A DNA stretch of 64,000 nt from Nitrospirillum pindoramense (GTDB lineage Bacteria > Pseudomonadota > Alphaproteobacteria > Azospirillales > Azospirillaceae): the NCBI RefSeq assembly GCF_007827955.1, contig NZ_VITR01000004.1:323099-387098 (forward strand), read 5' to 3'. This document shows, in pieces, positions 1-8,317 of the stretch. The first letter of the stretch is position 1, and every line of letters starts with the position of its first letter. The notes under the pieces are model-generated. The model worked only from the letters and a program-made list of their open reading frames with translations. It was not told the DNA's origin and ran no database searches. The translations under genes and the position numbers were made by a program.

Positions 1-50
1 TCCAATATCTCCAACATAGAATAACAGCGGCAACCGAAGGGAACGTTTCC

Positions 51-926
51 ATGGACGACACTGGGATCAACCGCCGGGGCTTCGCCACGGCCGGCCTGGC
101 CACGGGTTTCGCGCTGGCCGTGCTGCCGGTATCGGCCCAAACCATCATCACCGATGCCGACGACCTGGATGCGGGCATGGTGCAAGTGCCCGTGGCCGGT
201 GGCGCCACCATGGCAGCGTACCGCGCCGTGCCCAAACGGACGGGCAAGGGCGGACACCATCCGGTGGTGTTGGTCGTACAGGAAATCTTCGGCTTGCATG
301 AGCATATCCGTGACCTGTGCCGGCGCCTGGCCAAGTCGGGCTATTATGCCATCGCCCCCGACCTGTACTTCCGCCAGGGCGACGCCACCAAGGTGCCCGA
401 TATCCCCACGCTGATCCGCGACATCGTGTCCAAGGTGTCGGACGCCCAGGTCATGGCCGACCTGGACGCCACGGTGGCCCATCTGAAGACCGACAACCGG
501 GCCGATACGCAGCGCATGGCCATCACCGGCTTCTGCTGGGGTGGGCGCATCGTCTGGCTCTACTCCGCCCACAACCCGGACCTGAAGGCGGGGGCCGCCT
601 GGTACGGCCGGCTGGTGGGCAACACCGACGCCGACCATCCCAAGAACCCCATTGATCTGGTGGATCAGTTGAACGCCCCCGTGTTGGGCCTCTATGGCGC
701 CAAGGATGAGGGCATTCCCGTCGCCAGCGTTGAACAGATGCGGACCGCCCTGGCCAAGGGCAACAAGGCCGCAGACACGAGCGAGTTGAGGGTGTTCCCG
801 GAGTCAGGCCACGGCTTCAACGCCGATTACCGCCCCAGCTACAACCCTGTCGATGCCAAGATCGCGTGGAAACAGATGCTGGAGTGGTTCAACAAGCACG
901 GCGTACCCTACGTGCCGCACGCTTGA
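51..926 (+). CDS. Exported dienelactone hydrolase family protein
   Basis: An alpha/beta hydrolase of the dienelactone hydrolase (carboxymethylenebutenolidase) family, 291 aa. The family triad is visible: nucleophile Cys162 in GFCWGG, Asp219 in GAKDEG and His254 in SGHGFN. Family enzymes open lactone rings or cleave small esters; the substrate here cannot be told. The N-terminus carries a twin-arginine motif (NRRGF, residues 7-11) followed by a hydrophobic stretch and a VSAQ cleavage-like site, so I infer Tat export to the periplasm, which is where the Cys-nucleophile enzyme would act. An AAGGGAA ribosome binding site lies about 7 bases before this ATG. It stands alone, convergent with the SDR gene downstream. 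Confidence 0.9.
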   Translation: MDDTGINRRGFATAGLATGFALAVLPVSAQTIITDADDLDAGMVQVPVAGGATMAAYRAVPKRTGKGGHHPVVLVVQEIFGLHEHIRDLCRRLAKSGYYAIAPDLYFRQGDATKVPDIPTLIRDIVSKVSDAQVMADLDATVAHLKTDNRADTQRMAITGFCWGGRIVWLYSAHNPDLKAGAAWYGRLVGNTDADHPKNPIDLVDQLNAPVLGLYGAKDEGIPVASVEQMRTALAKGNKAADTSELRVFPESGHGFNADYRPSYNPVDAKIAWKQMLEWFNKHGVPYVPHA

Positions 927-1054
927 GTGAATTGCTAAATTTCTTGGACAGGCCGCGACCGCGTCCGCCGGAGATTTCCGGGAAGCCGCGGGCGGACCGG
1001 CAATCGAGGACAGCCAAGGGCCGGAGGGCCCGCCGGCGCTTGAGGAATTAGGAC

Positions 1055-1091
1055 AAGAAAAAGGCCCGCCTGCGGGGGAGCGGCGGGCCTT
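1055..1091 (-). terminator. Rho-independent terminator, minus strand
   Basis: A 10-bp perfect stem (AAGGCCCGCC at 1061-1070 pairs with 1082-1091) with an 11-base loop. Read on the minus strand it is followed by a T-rich tract (TTTTTCTTG), so it most likely ends transcripts from the SDR gene about 230 bases upstream on that strand. It may also slow transcripts coming from the hydrolase. The rest of 927-1320 holds no gene I can support. Confidence 0.7.
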
Positions 1092-1320
1092 CATAGATGC
1101 CGGGCTGGGCGCGGGGAGCAACCCACCCGGACGGGGAAGCAGAAACGGGACCTTGGTCGCCGTTCCGGTACCGGAGAGGTTGGGGCCTTCCCCGGTACAA
1201 GAAGAAGCCTATGCCCGCCGGACCGACCCTGCTGTGACCAATATCACTACGGTGCGGAGCGTAAGCCGACGCAGCCATGCGTTAACCAACCTTGAATGCG
1301 CGCGCCCACGTCCCATGCGC

Positions 1321-2055
1321 TCAGTACAGGGCGATGCATTCGCCATGGCGGGTGTTGTCGGGCGCCACCAAGTCCAGGATGGTGGGTACGACGCGGGTGA
1401 CCGGCGGCTGGGTATCCGGCTTTTCCCCAGGGAAAGCCTGGGCGCGCAGCTTGGTGGGCATGGGGCCCGGATCGACCAGGTTCACCTTCAGCGGACTTTG
1501 CAGGACCTCCCGGGCGTAGGTCAGCGCCATCATCTCCAACCCCGCCTTGGCCACGGCGTAGGCATTCCAATAGGCCACCGGCTCATGGCCGTAGCGGTCG
1601 GTGATGAAGACGGCGCGGCCCGCGTCAGAACCGCGCAGCAGCGGATCCAAGGTCCGGATCAGACGCATGTTGGCGGTCAGCGTCAGGGCCAGGACTTTGT
1701 CCCACTGCTTCACGTCGGCATGGGCCATGGGGCCGATGGCCCCCAGCATGCCGGCATTGGCGACCAGGATGTCCACCCGCTTGAACCGGTCCAGCAACGC
1801 CGGCCCCAGCACGTCCAGCTGCGCCGGGTCGGCCGCCATGTCCTGGGGGATCAGGGTGGCGGTGCCGCCGGCGGCGCGGATGGCGTCGTCCACCTCCTCC
1901 AGCCCGCCCACGGTGCGGGCGATCAGCACGACGTGCGCCCCTTCCGCCGCCAGCCCCTTGGCGACGGCGGCACCCAACCCGCGTGAAGCGCCGGTGACAA
2001 CGGCGACACGGCCCTTGAGCCGACCGGGAACGGTGGGGGAGGCAGGCTCGGTCAT
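1321..2055 (-). CDS. SDR family NAD(P)-dependent oxidoreductase
   Basis: A classical short-chain dehydrogenase/reductase of about 244 aa, closest in style to the YciK group. The cofactor motif TGASRGLG sits near residue 25, NAG near residue 100, and the catalytic YxxxK as YAVAK. The position 13 residues before the catalytic Tyr, normally Ser, is Asp (ITDRYG), which is unusual and raises doubt about ordinary SDR chemistry. The substrate is unknown. I chose the ATG at 2055 (AGGAAA about 9 bases upstream); a GTG three codons earlier is possible. It is a single gene with a good terminator downstream; the regulator gene follows after a gap of about 110 bases and faces the same way. Confidence 0.88.
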   Translation of the reverse strand: MTEPASPTVPGRLKGRVAVVTGASRGLGAAVAKGLAAEGAHVVLIARTVGGLEEVDDAIRAAGGTATLIPQDMAADPAQLDVLGPALLDRFKRVDILVANAGMLGAIGPMAHADVKQWDKVLALTLTANMRLIRTLDPLLRGSDAGRAVFITDRYGHEPVAYWNAYAVAKAGLEMMALTYAREVLQSPLKVNLVDPGPMPTKLRAQAFPGEKPDTQPPVTRVVPTILDLVAPDNTRHGECIALY

Positions 2056-2165
2056 GCGGGACACTTTCCTTGAAAAAAGGTTCTTTCAGCAACACGGTGG
2101 GCGCGAGATGCCCGCGCCTTACCGCAACGGCTGGCTTTGCGGTTTACGGCCTGGCATCGCGCCCG

Positions 2166-2651
2166 TCAATCGCCGCCCACGGTGACGACATCGGCCAGCG
2201 GCAGGGCGGTACGTTTCATGACCGTGCGCAGGGTGAAGCTGGAATGGACGCGGGCCACCCCCGGCAGGCGGGTCAGGATGCGGTTGTGCAGGGCCTCGTA
2301 ATCGGCGGCACCGGCCACCACCACGCGCAGCAGGTAATCGCTGTCGCCGGACATCAGGTAGCATTCCATCACCTGCGGGCAGGTGGCCAACGCCTCCTCG
2401 AACGCGCGCAGATAGGGCTCCGTCTGTTTTTCCAGCGTCACCTGGACGAACACGCTCTCCGGCCGCCCGCAGGACGCTGGGTCCAGGATGGCGGTATAGC
2501 CGCTGATGATCCCCGCCTCCTCCATCGCCTTGACGCGGCGCAGGCAGGCGCTTTCCGACAGGTGGACGTGGGCGGCGAGTTCCGAATTGGGAATGCGGCC
2601 ATGCTCCTGCAGCCGGGTCAGGATCGCACGATCAATCCTATCCAGCACCAT
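2166..2651 (-). CDS. Lrp/AsnC family transcriptional regulator
   Basis: A 161-aa Lrp/AsnC-type regulator. An N-terminal winged helix-turn-helix covers residues 1-60 (LDRIDRAILTRLQEHGRI, then LSESACLRRVKAMEEAG), followed by an AsnC/RAM ligand-binding domain (residues 70-150, including GDSDYLLRV). Such proteins form octamers and respond to amino acids. It is divergent from ald, the usual arrangement for the regulator of alanine dehydrogenase, so I infer that it senses L-alanine or a related amino acid and activates ald. The start MVLDRIDR is preferred for family length and a weak AAGG upstream; a start 7 codons earlier is possible. Confidence 0.92.
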   Translation of the reverse strand: MVLDRIDRAILTRLQEHGRIPNSELAAHVHLSESACLRRVKAMEEAGIISGYTAILDPASCGRPESVFVQVTLEKQTEPYLRAFEEALATCPQVMECYLMSGDSDYLLRVVVAGAADYEALHNRILTRLPGVARVHSSFTLRTVMKRTALPLADVVTVGGD

Positions 2652-2666
2652 TGTTCGCAGACCTTG

Positions 2667-2708
2667 GCGCATAGTGCACTTTCATCGGTGGTTTCTTGCG
2701 CATTGTGC
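2667..2708. promoter_or_regulatory. Two candidate Lrp/AsnC operator boxes
   Basis: The divergent promoter region holds two near-identical imperfect palindromes, GCGCATAGTGC (2667-2677) and GCGCATTGTGC (2698-2708), starting 31 bp apart, about three helical turns. Both sit between the regulator start and ald. Phased half-palindromic sites are what the wrapped Lrp octamer binds, so I infer autoregulation and ald control from here. Confidence 0.5.
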
Positions 2709-2832
2709 GCCTGGCCTATCCCTGAACGCAAGGACATGCACCAGCCTTCGGCCTTATCTTGGCTTCCGAAATCGAGGCAACGGTTGCGCGACCGGACAGG
2801 CGGCGCCAACCCAGATGATCCGGGAGAAAACC

Positions 2833-3948
2833 ATGCTGATCGGCGTTCCTAAGGAAATCAAAAACCACGAGTATCGCGTCGGTCTGATCCCCGGCAACGT
2901 GCGCCAGTTGGTGGCCCATGGCCACTCGGTCATCGTGCAGAAGAACGCCGGCACCGCCATCGGCCTGACGGACGAGCAGTACGCCGCCGCCGGCGCCACC
3001 CTGGTGGAGACGCCCGAAGAAATCTTCGCCAAGGCCGACATGATCGTGAAGGTGAAGGAGCCGCAGCCGCATGAGTGCCGCATGCTGCGCCCCGGCCAGG
3101 TCCTGTTCACCTACCTGCACCTGGCCCCCGATCCGGAGCAGACCGAGCTGCTGCTCGCCTCCGGCGCTATCTGCATCGCCTATGAGACCGTGACCGACGT
3201 TCGCGGCGGCCTGCCCCTGCTGGCCCCCATGAGCGAGGTCGCCGGCCGCATGTCCATCCAGGCTGGCGCCAAGTGCCTGGAGAAGAGCTACGGTGGTAAC
3301 GGCATCCTGCTGGGCGGCGTGCCCGGCACCCCGGCCGCCAAGGTCGTGGTCATCGGCGGCGGCGTGGTCGGCCTGAACGCGGCCCGCATGGCCGTGGGCC
3401 TGGAAGCGGAAGTGACCGTGCTGGACAAGTCGCTGGACCGGCTGCGCCAGATCGACCAGCAGTACGGCCGCCGCGTCAACACGCTCTATGCCAACATCGA
3501 CACCATCGAGCAGGCGGTGCTGGACGCCGACCTGGTCATCGGCGCCGTGCTGGTCCCGGGCGCCAACGCCCCGCGCGTCGTCACCAAGGAGATGGTGGCC
3601 AAGATGCGCCCCGGCAGCGTGCTGGTGGACGTGTCCATCGACCAGGGCGGTTGCTTCGAGACCTCGCACGCCACCACGCATGCCGAGCCCACCTACGTGG
3701 TGGACGGCGTCATCCACTACTGCGTGGCCAACATGCCCGGCGCCGTGGCCCGCACCTCCACCTTCGCCCTGAACAACGCCACCGCCCCCTTCGTCCTGGC
3801 CCTGGCCGACAAGGGCTGGCAGCAGGCCCTGGCCGATGACGTGCACCTGCGCAACGGCCTGAACGTGTTCCGCGGCAAGCTGACCCACCCGGCCCTGGTG
3901 GAAGAGGGCGACGCCCGCTACCTGGCCGCCGACAAGGCCATCGCCTGA
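2833..3948 (+). CDS. ald: Alanine dehydrogenase
   Basis: A 371-aa NAD-dependent L-alanine dehydrogenase, interconverting L-alanine with pyruvate plus ammonium. The N-terminal [18 protein letters not shown] is the family signature. Lys75 (VKVKEP) and His96 (YLHLAPD) match the substrate-binding Lys and catalytic His of characterised enzymes. The NAD site [13 protein letters not shown] and the signature around [17 protein letters not shown] are present, and the length is exactly typical. The ATG at 2833 follows GGGAGAA; the reading frame is open further upstream but that part has no family match. Probably cytoplasmic, supplying ammonium or pyruvate when alanine is catabolised. A strong terminator follows. 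Confidence 0.97.
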   Translation: MLIGVPKEIKNHEYRVGLIPGNVRQLVAHGHSVIVQKNAGTAIGLTDEQYAAAGATLVETPEEIFAKADMIVKVKEPQPHECRMLRPGQVLFTYLHLAPDPEQTELLLASGAICIAYETVTDVRGGLPLLAPMSEVAGRMSIQAGAKCLEKSYGGNGILLGGVPGTPAAKVVVIGGGVVGLNAARMAVGLEAEVTVLDKSLDRLRQIDQQYGRRVNTLYANIDTIEQAVLDADLVIGAVLVPGANAPRVVTKEMVAKMRPGSVLVDVSIDQGGCFETSHATTHAEPTYVVDGVIHYCVANMPGAVARTSTFALNNATAPFVLALADKGWQQALADDVHLRNGLNVFRGKLTHPALVEEGDARYLAADKAIA

Positions 3949-3981
3949 TCCTTCCAGGTCAGCGACAAGGGTTGAGTTGCG

Positions 3982-4010
3982 AAGGCCCGGCGGCGACGCC
4001 GGGCCTTTTC
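3982..4010 (+). terminator. Rho-independent terminator of ald
   Basis: A perfect 10-bp stem, AAGGCCCGGC at 3982-3991 pairing with 3998-4007, with a 6-base loop and a TTTT tract at the end, 33 bases past the ald stop codon. Confidence 0.85.
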
Positions 4011-4120
4011 GCTGCCCGCTCCCCTGCCCCCAATCGACCTGCGACGCCATAACTCAAGCATTTTCCCTGGCCAGCCCGGCGACACACCGTCTAAGTTGTG
4101 TTTGTCTTGTGGGGGTGCCA

Positions 4121-4324
4121 ATGACACTTACCGATGGGCTTTTGCTACTTCTCTTGTTCGGTGGCGGTTTCGGCCTTTGGAACCTGTCTGACCTCCTCGA
4201 GGCCAAGGAAGAGGAAGTCCGCGAACGGGCGCGGAAACTGAAGCTGGAAAACGACCGCGAAGAATGGCGGCTGAAGCAGGAACAGGGCGCCGCCTTGCCC
4301 CAACCGCTACCTGAGCATCCCTGA
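4121..4324 (+). CDS. Small membrane-anchored coiled-coil protein
   Basis: A 67-aa protein of unknown function. It has one N-terminal hydrophobic helix (residues 5-20, LLLLLLFGGGFGLW) followed by a strongly charged, heptad-like segment (EAKEEEVRERARKL) and a Pro-rich tail. The layout suggests a single-pass membrane protein with a cytoplasmic coiled coil. GGGGGTG lies just before the ATG. The cupin gene begins 19 bases downstream on the same strand, so the two are probably cotranscribed. The function is not recognisable. Confidence 0.6.
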   Translation: MTLTDGLLLLLLFGGGFGLWNLSDLLEAKEEEVRERARKLKLENDREEWRLKQEQGAALPQPLPEHP

Positions 4325-4343
4325 CCGACGGGAAAGGCCCGCG

Positions 4344-4685
4344 ATGCAGACCCCGGCTTGGCTTCTTTCCGCCGCCCCCGCCCTGGCCACCCTGCCCGAT
4401 GTCCCGACAGGGGAACGGTTCCAGTATTTGCTGGAACACGGCACCATGAAGGTCGGCGTCTACGCCCCGCGCGCGCACGACCCGCAAGGCCCCCATGTCC
4501 GTGATGAAATCTACGTGATCATCAGCGGCACCGGCACCTTCGTGAAGAACGGTGAACGCCACCCCTTCCAGCCGCACGACCTGCTGTTCGTGGAAGCCGG
4601 CGCCGAGCATCGCTTCGAGGATTTCAGCGACGATTTCGCCACCTGGGTGCTGTTCTGGGGACCGAAAGGTGGGGAGCCCACTTAA
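4344..4685 (+). CDS. Cupin domain protein
   Basis: A 113-aa single-domain cupin. The first cupin motif appears as PHVRDEIYVIISGTGTF (residues 50-66) with the expected His and Glu metal ligands, and the second around PHDLLFVEAGAEHRFEDF with the final His. Small cupins of this type bind a metal and act as sugar isomerases, dioxygenases or sensors; no substrate can be assigned. It follows the small membrane protein closely and probably shares its transcript. Confidence 0.85.
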   Translation: MQTPAWLLSAAPALATLPDVPTGERFQYLLEHGTMKVGVYAPRAHDPQGPHVRDEIYVIISGTGTFVKNGERHPFQPHDLLFVEAGAEHRFEDFSDDFATWVLFWGPKGGEPT

Positions 4686-4703
4686 GCGCCCCCTCGCGCT
4701 CCG

Positions 4704-5039
4704 TCAATTGCTCTGTAGGTAGATGAAATTGACCATGCAGTTGGTGTTGGTGACGTAGACGGTGACCCCCTTGCCCGACGCCAGGGCCGTCGTCACCAGA
4801 GAGTAGACCGCATTGACGCTGTCGGCGTTTTTGGCGTCGGTGCTTTTCGTCGGAACCCAGTTCAACCAAGCCCCGGCAGGGCACGCCCCCACCGCTGTAT
4901 CGAGCTGGAAGTTAACCTGATCCGGAACATAGCTGGCCTCAATGACCCGCACCTTCCCTGTCGCGACCGCATCGAAGGCAAAGGCGGGGGTGGTGAGACA
5001 CGCAACTAAAGCGGCAACAACCAATATACTAAATCGCAT
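4704..5039 (-). CDS. Small exported two-cysteine protein
   Basis: A 111-aa exported protein. A clean Sec signal peptide (residues 1-21, ending AFA) precedes a roughly 90-residue mature domain with two cysteines (GACPAG and NTNCMV), possibly a disulfide in the periplasm. The pattern of beta-strand-like segments ending in CMVNFIYL resembles small hypothetical proteins often found beside polymorphic toxin loci; that likeness is from memory and not checked. AGGGG lies 7 bases before the ATG. It is the last gene of the minus-strand Rhs island, 108 bases after the candidate immunity gene, and shares its AT-richer composition. Function unknown. Confidence 0.65.
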   Translation of the reverse strand: MRFSILVVAALVACLTTPAFAFDAVATGKVRVIEASYVPDQVNFQLDTAVGACPAGAWLNWVPTKSTDAKNADSVNAVYSLVTTALASGKGVTVYVTNTNCMVNFIYLQSN

Positions 5040-5147
5040 TTACTGCCCCTGGAATGTTTCGTATCGAGCAACACCTATTATTAGGCCAAATAATAATTTT
5101 ATTATAAATAACACTCTGGATAGCGGAATATTATTCCGAATAATCAG

Positions 5148-5678
5148 CTACTCGCAGGCTGCAACTCCCACATTTGTTACGCTATAGAAGGCAAATTTTT
5201 CAAAATTTGAAACATTCCCACCCACCTTCCCTAGAGCGTTCGCAAAATTTATCGGCGGATCTAGTCGATTATATATCCCCACGACACCGCGAGAATCGGC
5301 ATATTGAAAGATATAGTTTGGACGTTCGGGAAACACAATCCACAGGTATTCGTGAAGAACGGCCACGAGAGAGATACGAAATCTCAATCTCTCATTATTG
5401 CTGCGATCAAGCCAGTCCTTGCATTTTCTCGGAAAAGAAAAGCCAAAATCACGCCCATCTGAAAAGCAGATCTGGAACTCATCTCCACAGTTGTAAAGTT
5501 TACGTATCTTCCCTGCCGAATCTTGCCACATACCCGCTGAGGTAATTACACTCAACGTACGACCGTCAGAAGATCGATATCTGCCCTCGTTGATCAACTC
5601 AGCGCCACTCGAACCCGTAAAGAGAAATAGATAAAGCACTACCAATAGCGAAACACTTATCGGCAATCCGATCTTCAT
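5148..5678 (-). CDS. Candidate immunity protein for the Rhs toxin tip
   Basis: A 176-aa protein with no recognised family. The N-terminus (KIGLPISVSLLVVLYLFLF) is a signal peptide or membrane anchor, and the rest carries four cysteines and a beta-rich, aromatic sequence. I place the start at the ATG at 5678, after a GGGGGG tract; it overlaps the Rhs stop codon as ATGA, so the two are translationally coupled. A small orphan gene directly behind a variable Rhs tip is the standard position of an immunity gene. Export would place it in the periplasm, matching a toxin that meets kin cells there. It is visibly richer in A+T than the Rhs core, as expected of a swapped toxin/immunity cassette. The immunity role is inference from position. 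Confidence 0.65.
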   Translation of the reverse strand: MKIGLPISVSLLVVLYLFLFTGSSGAELINEGRYRSSDGRTLSVITSAGMWQDSAGKIRKLYNCGDEFQICFSDGRDFGFSFPRKCKDWLDRSNNERLRFRISLVAVLHEYLWIVFPERPNYIFQYADSRGVVGIYNRLDPPINFANALGKVGGNVSNFEKFAFYSVTNVGVAACE

Positions 5679-8317
5679 TGACACCCCCCCACAACATCAC
5701 AGCTAAATGGAGCCCCCACACGGTCCGCTACCGCCTTTGCAGCTGAACTTGTTCCCCATTCCCGCGGCCAGCTCACAATAGGTGTTACGGGATATTGTTT
5801 TGTTAATGATTGGCCGAAGTGGAACTCGTGAGCTATTTCATGGAAAACAATAGTGCTATGTCCATCGGCTTCCGAAAGCCCACGATAAGTGGCCACTTGA
5901 CCATAGCGGTCGACAGCTAGCGGCGTGAGACGGCTAAGCCCCTGGAAAGATGAACCACTCCAGACACCGTCTGTGGCACCACCAACACCTCCATTATTTG
6001 GGACATCATTTGTGATCTGGAATGACGTGCCATTCCATACCGCCTTTAGTTCTCCACCAGTAACTTCCCCAATGGTCTTTCCATTTTTGTCTTTAACGCT
6101 CACCTCTGATTTGTCATTAAGGGCATTTATCTGACGATCGTATTGGTTCAATACTCTTTCCAAGGCCTTACCGGCTTTAATACCATCTTTTCCAGTATTA
6201 GAATCAACATTCACCCTGCACGTCCCGTCATCGTAATGATCCTTACAAAGACCCAATGAATCGACATTGTTAACCGGATCATTACCAACATAAGCATAAA
6301 GATTGATATTATCCTTATACCCAATGGGGTCCGTCTGCAGGAACCGTCCCAGGGCCGGCGAGTAGGCGCGCGCCTTGTAGTGATAGAGACCGGTCTCTGG
6401 ATCGTACACCTGCCCCGTGTAGCGGAACAGGCTGCTGGTGTTGGTGGTTCCAGGCTCGCCGTAAGGGCCGTAGCTGTAGGTGTTGGACGGCAGGATTTCG
6501 CCGCTGCCCTCCCCCAGCCCGACCACGCTGCCCTGCAAGTCGCGGTAGAACCACTGCTTGGTGGCCATGCCGCCGCCCGTGTAGACCACCAGTGGCTCGT
6601 CCACCCCGGGCCCGAAGACATAGCGCCGGGAAAGGTTGCCGCCGCTGTCGTACTCCGCCACCAGGTTCGGGCCGTCATACTGGTAGCTGGTCACAGCACC
6701 ATTGGCGGTCTTGGCGATGCGATGCCCCTGGGGGTCATAGACATAGCTGGACGACATGCCCGGGCCGCTGCTGGACACCAACCGGTTGACTGCGTCATAG
6801 CCATAATTCCAGCCGCCGCCACTGGTCAGGTTGCCGTTGGCATCGTATCCCACGCCCCCGCCATTGACCGTGGTCATCTGGTTCAGGCCGTTGATCTGGT
6901 AGGTATTGTTCATGGCCGACAGCGTTGGACGGTAGCCGTCGTTGCTGATGTCGGCGCCGATGATCTGTTTGGCTTGGTTGTAGGTGAAGGTCCAGGTGAC
7001 GTCCTTCGCCGTCCCTAGGACATCGTGGGTCAAATGGGCGATGGCCGAGTCCGGCGCGTAGTCGTAGCTGGTGGTGGTGCCGTTGCCCAGCGTCACCGTC
7101 GTGCGCCGCGACAAGTCGTCATAGCTGTACTGGGCCAGCGTGGCGCCACCGTTCTCACGGATGGTGATGGGTCGGTCCTGCCCGTCATAATCCGTCCACA
7201 CCGTCACCGAGCCGGGATAGGTCAGGGAGGTCCGGTCGCCGTCGGCATCATAGCCATAGCCCAGCGTACGTCCACCGGCCGTCGTCGAGGTGACCCGACC
7301 GGCGTTGTCGTATTGATACGTCACCGTCTGCGCCGACGATGACGCCTGCGTCAGCCGGCCTAGCAAGTCGTAGCTGTTGGTGACGTTGGGCGTGGCACCC
7401 TGGCTGGCACACTGCCCCGTCTGCTGATCCAAACCATTGTAGCACGCCGCTGTTTGCCGGTTCAGCGCGTCATAGAGGAAATTGATCTTCAGCTGATCCC
7501 GCTTGCGCAGACTGGTCCGGTTGCCGTTCTGATCGTAACCATACTCCTCATAATCCGTCGTCGAGCTTTGCCCGGCTGTACTGGACGATGGAAAGCGCCA
7601 CTTCGATAGACGGTCGAGCCCATCATAGACGTAGGTCGTCAGGTTGCCATTGGCGTCCCGCTCCGTCTCCTTCATCCCATCGGCGGTATAGGTGTAGGTG
7701 GCGTAGTCCTGCTGCACGCTGGTGCCATAGGCCCGCGTCACCACCGTCACGCGGTTCAGGCTGTCATAGGTGTTACGGGTGATGCGGTCCGGCCCGTCGG
7801 CCCCGTCGCTGCCATTCACCTGCTTGATGCTGCAGGCGTCGATCTCCTGGCCGAACCAAGCCGCGTTCATGCGTACCGCCGTGCAGGTCAGCCGGTCATA
7901 CGAATCATAGCTGTACATGGTCAGGTGCTGGATGGCGCCGGCGGCGATCAAAGCGTCCCATGCCTTGGTGCCGTTGGCGTTGTAGGCGGTGTCGACCTCC
8001 TGCACCATGGTGAAGTTCGACCAGTTGGCCGGCGCCACCGTCTCCGCCTGCCAGGCGGTCAGGTAGCCCGTTTCCACCTTCGTCAGGTTGCCTTGGGCGT
8101 CATAGCTGTTGCGCACGGCGGGGTAGCGCGCCGAGCCATCGGCGCTGGGCTGGATGATCCCCACCACCCGGTTGCCCATGTCATAGCGGTAAGCGGTGGT
8201 ATAGGCCTGCGCGCTGGCCTGGGCCCGCGCCTGCGGGACGACGGCCAGGCCCAACAGGCCGGCGATGATCGGGAGGGTGCGGGCGATGCGCGTCATGATC
8301 GTCATTCCCCCGCTCAC
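5675..8317 (-). CDS. Exported Rhs core protein with HExxH metallopeptidase-like C-terminal tip
   Basis: An 880-aa Rhs/YD-repeat protein. A Sec signal peptide (through AVVPQARA) is followed by many YD repeats (for example YDNAGRVTS, YDANGNLTS) to about residue 630, then the Rhs-associated core (YHYKARAYSPALGRF, DPIGY, NLYAYVGNDPVN). The roughly 190-residue variable tip starts after DSLG. It contains HEIAHEF with His826, Glu827 and His830, a zinc metallopeptidase HExxH, and a downstream REWGTSSAAKAVADR helix that could give the third ligand Glu. I infer a polymorphic toxin with peptidase activity. The start is GTG in a 4-base overlap with the preceding gene stop; ATGs 4 and 7 codons later are alternatives. 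The next gene overlaps its stop as ATGA. Confidence 0.88.
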   Translation of the reverse strand: MSGGMTIMTRIARTLPIIAGLLGLAVVPQARAQASAQAYTTAYRYDMGNRVVGIIQPSADGSARYPAVRNSYDAQGNLTKVETGYLTAWQAETVAPANWSNFTMVQEVDTAYNANGTKAWDALIAAGAIQHLTMYSYDSYDRLTCTAVRMNAAWFGQEIDACSIKQVNGSDGADGPDRITRNTYDSLNRVTVVTRAYGTSVQQDYATYTYTADGMKETERDANGNLTTYVYDGLDRLSKWRFPSSSTAGQSSTTDYEEYGYDQNGNRTSLRKRDQLKINFLYDALNRQTAACYNGLDQQTGQCASQGATPNVTNSYDLLGRLTQASSSAQTVTYQYDNAGRVTSTTAGGRTLGYGYDADGDRTSLTYPGSVTVWTDYDGQDRPITIRENGGATLAQYSYDDLSRRTTVTLGNGTTTSYDYAPDSAIAHLTHDVLGTAKDVTWTFTYNQAKQIIGADISNDGYRPTLSAMNNTYQINGLNQMTTVNGGGVGYDANGNLTSGGGWNYGYDAVNRLVSSSGPGMSSSYVYDPQGHRIAKTANGAVTSYQYDGPNLVAEYDSGGNLSRRYVFGPGVDEPLVVYTGGGMATKQWFYRDLQGSVVGLGEGSGEILPSNTYSYGPYGEPGTTNTSSLFRYTGQVYDPETGLYHYKARAYSPALGRFLQTDPIGYKDNINLYAYVGNDPVNNVDSLGLCKDHYDDGTCRVNVDSNTGKDGIKAGKALERVLNQYDRQINALNDKSEVSVKDKNGKTIGEVTGGELKAVWNGTSFQITNDVPNNGGVGGATDGVWSGSSFQGLSRLTPLAVDRYGQVATYRGLSEADGHSTIVFHEIAHEFHFGQSLTKQYPVTPIVSWPREWGTSSAAKAVADRVGAPFSCDVVGGCQ

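Noticed and set aside
1085-1180. Bases resembling the GGAAGCAG loop of SRP RNA (ACGGGGAAGCAGAAACGGG)
   Set aside because: The flanking helices of the SRP domain do not form and the conserved internal loop is incomplete.
1048-1278. A 76-codon minus-strand frame in the gap after the hydrolase
   Set aside because: It contains the terminator hairpin and ends in its A/T tract; no ribosome site and no protein-like pattern.
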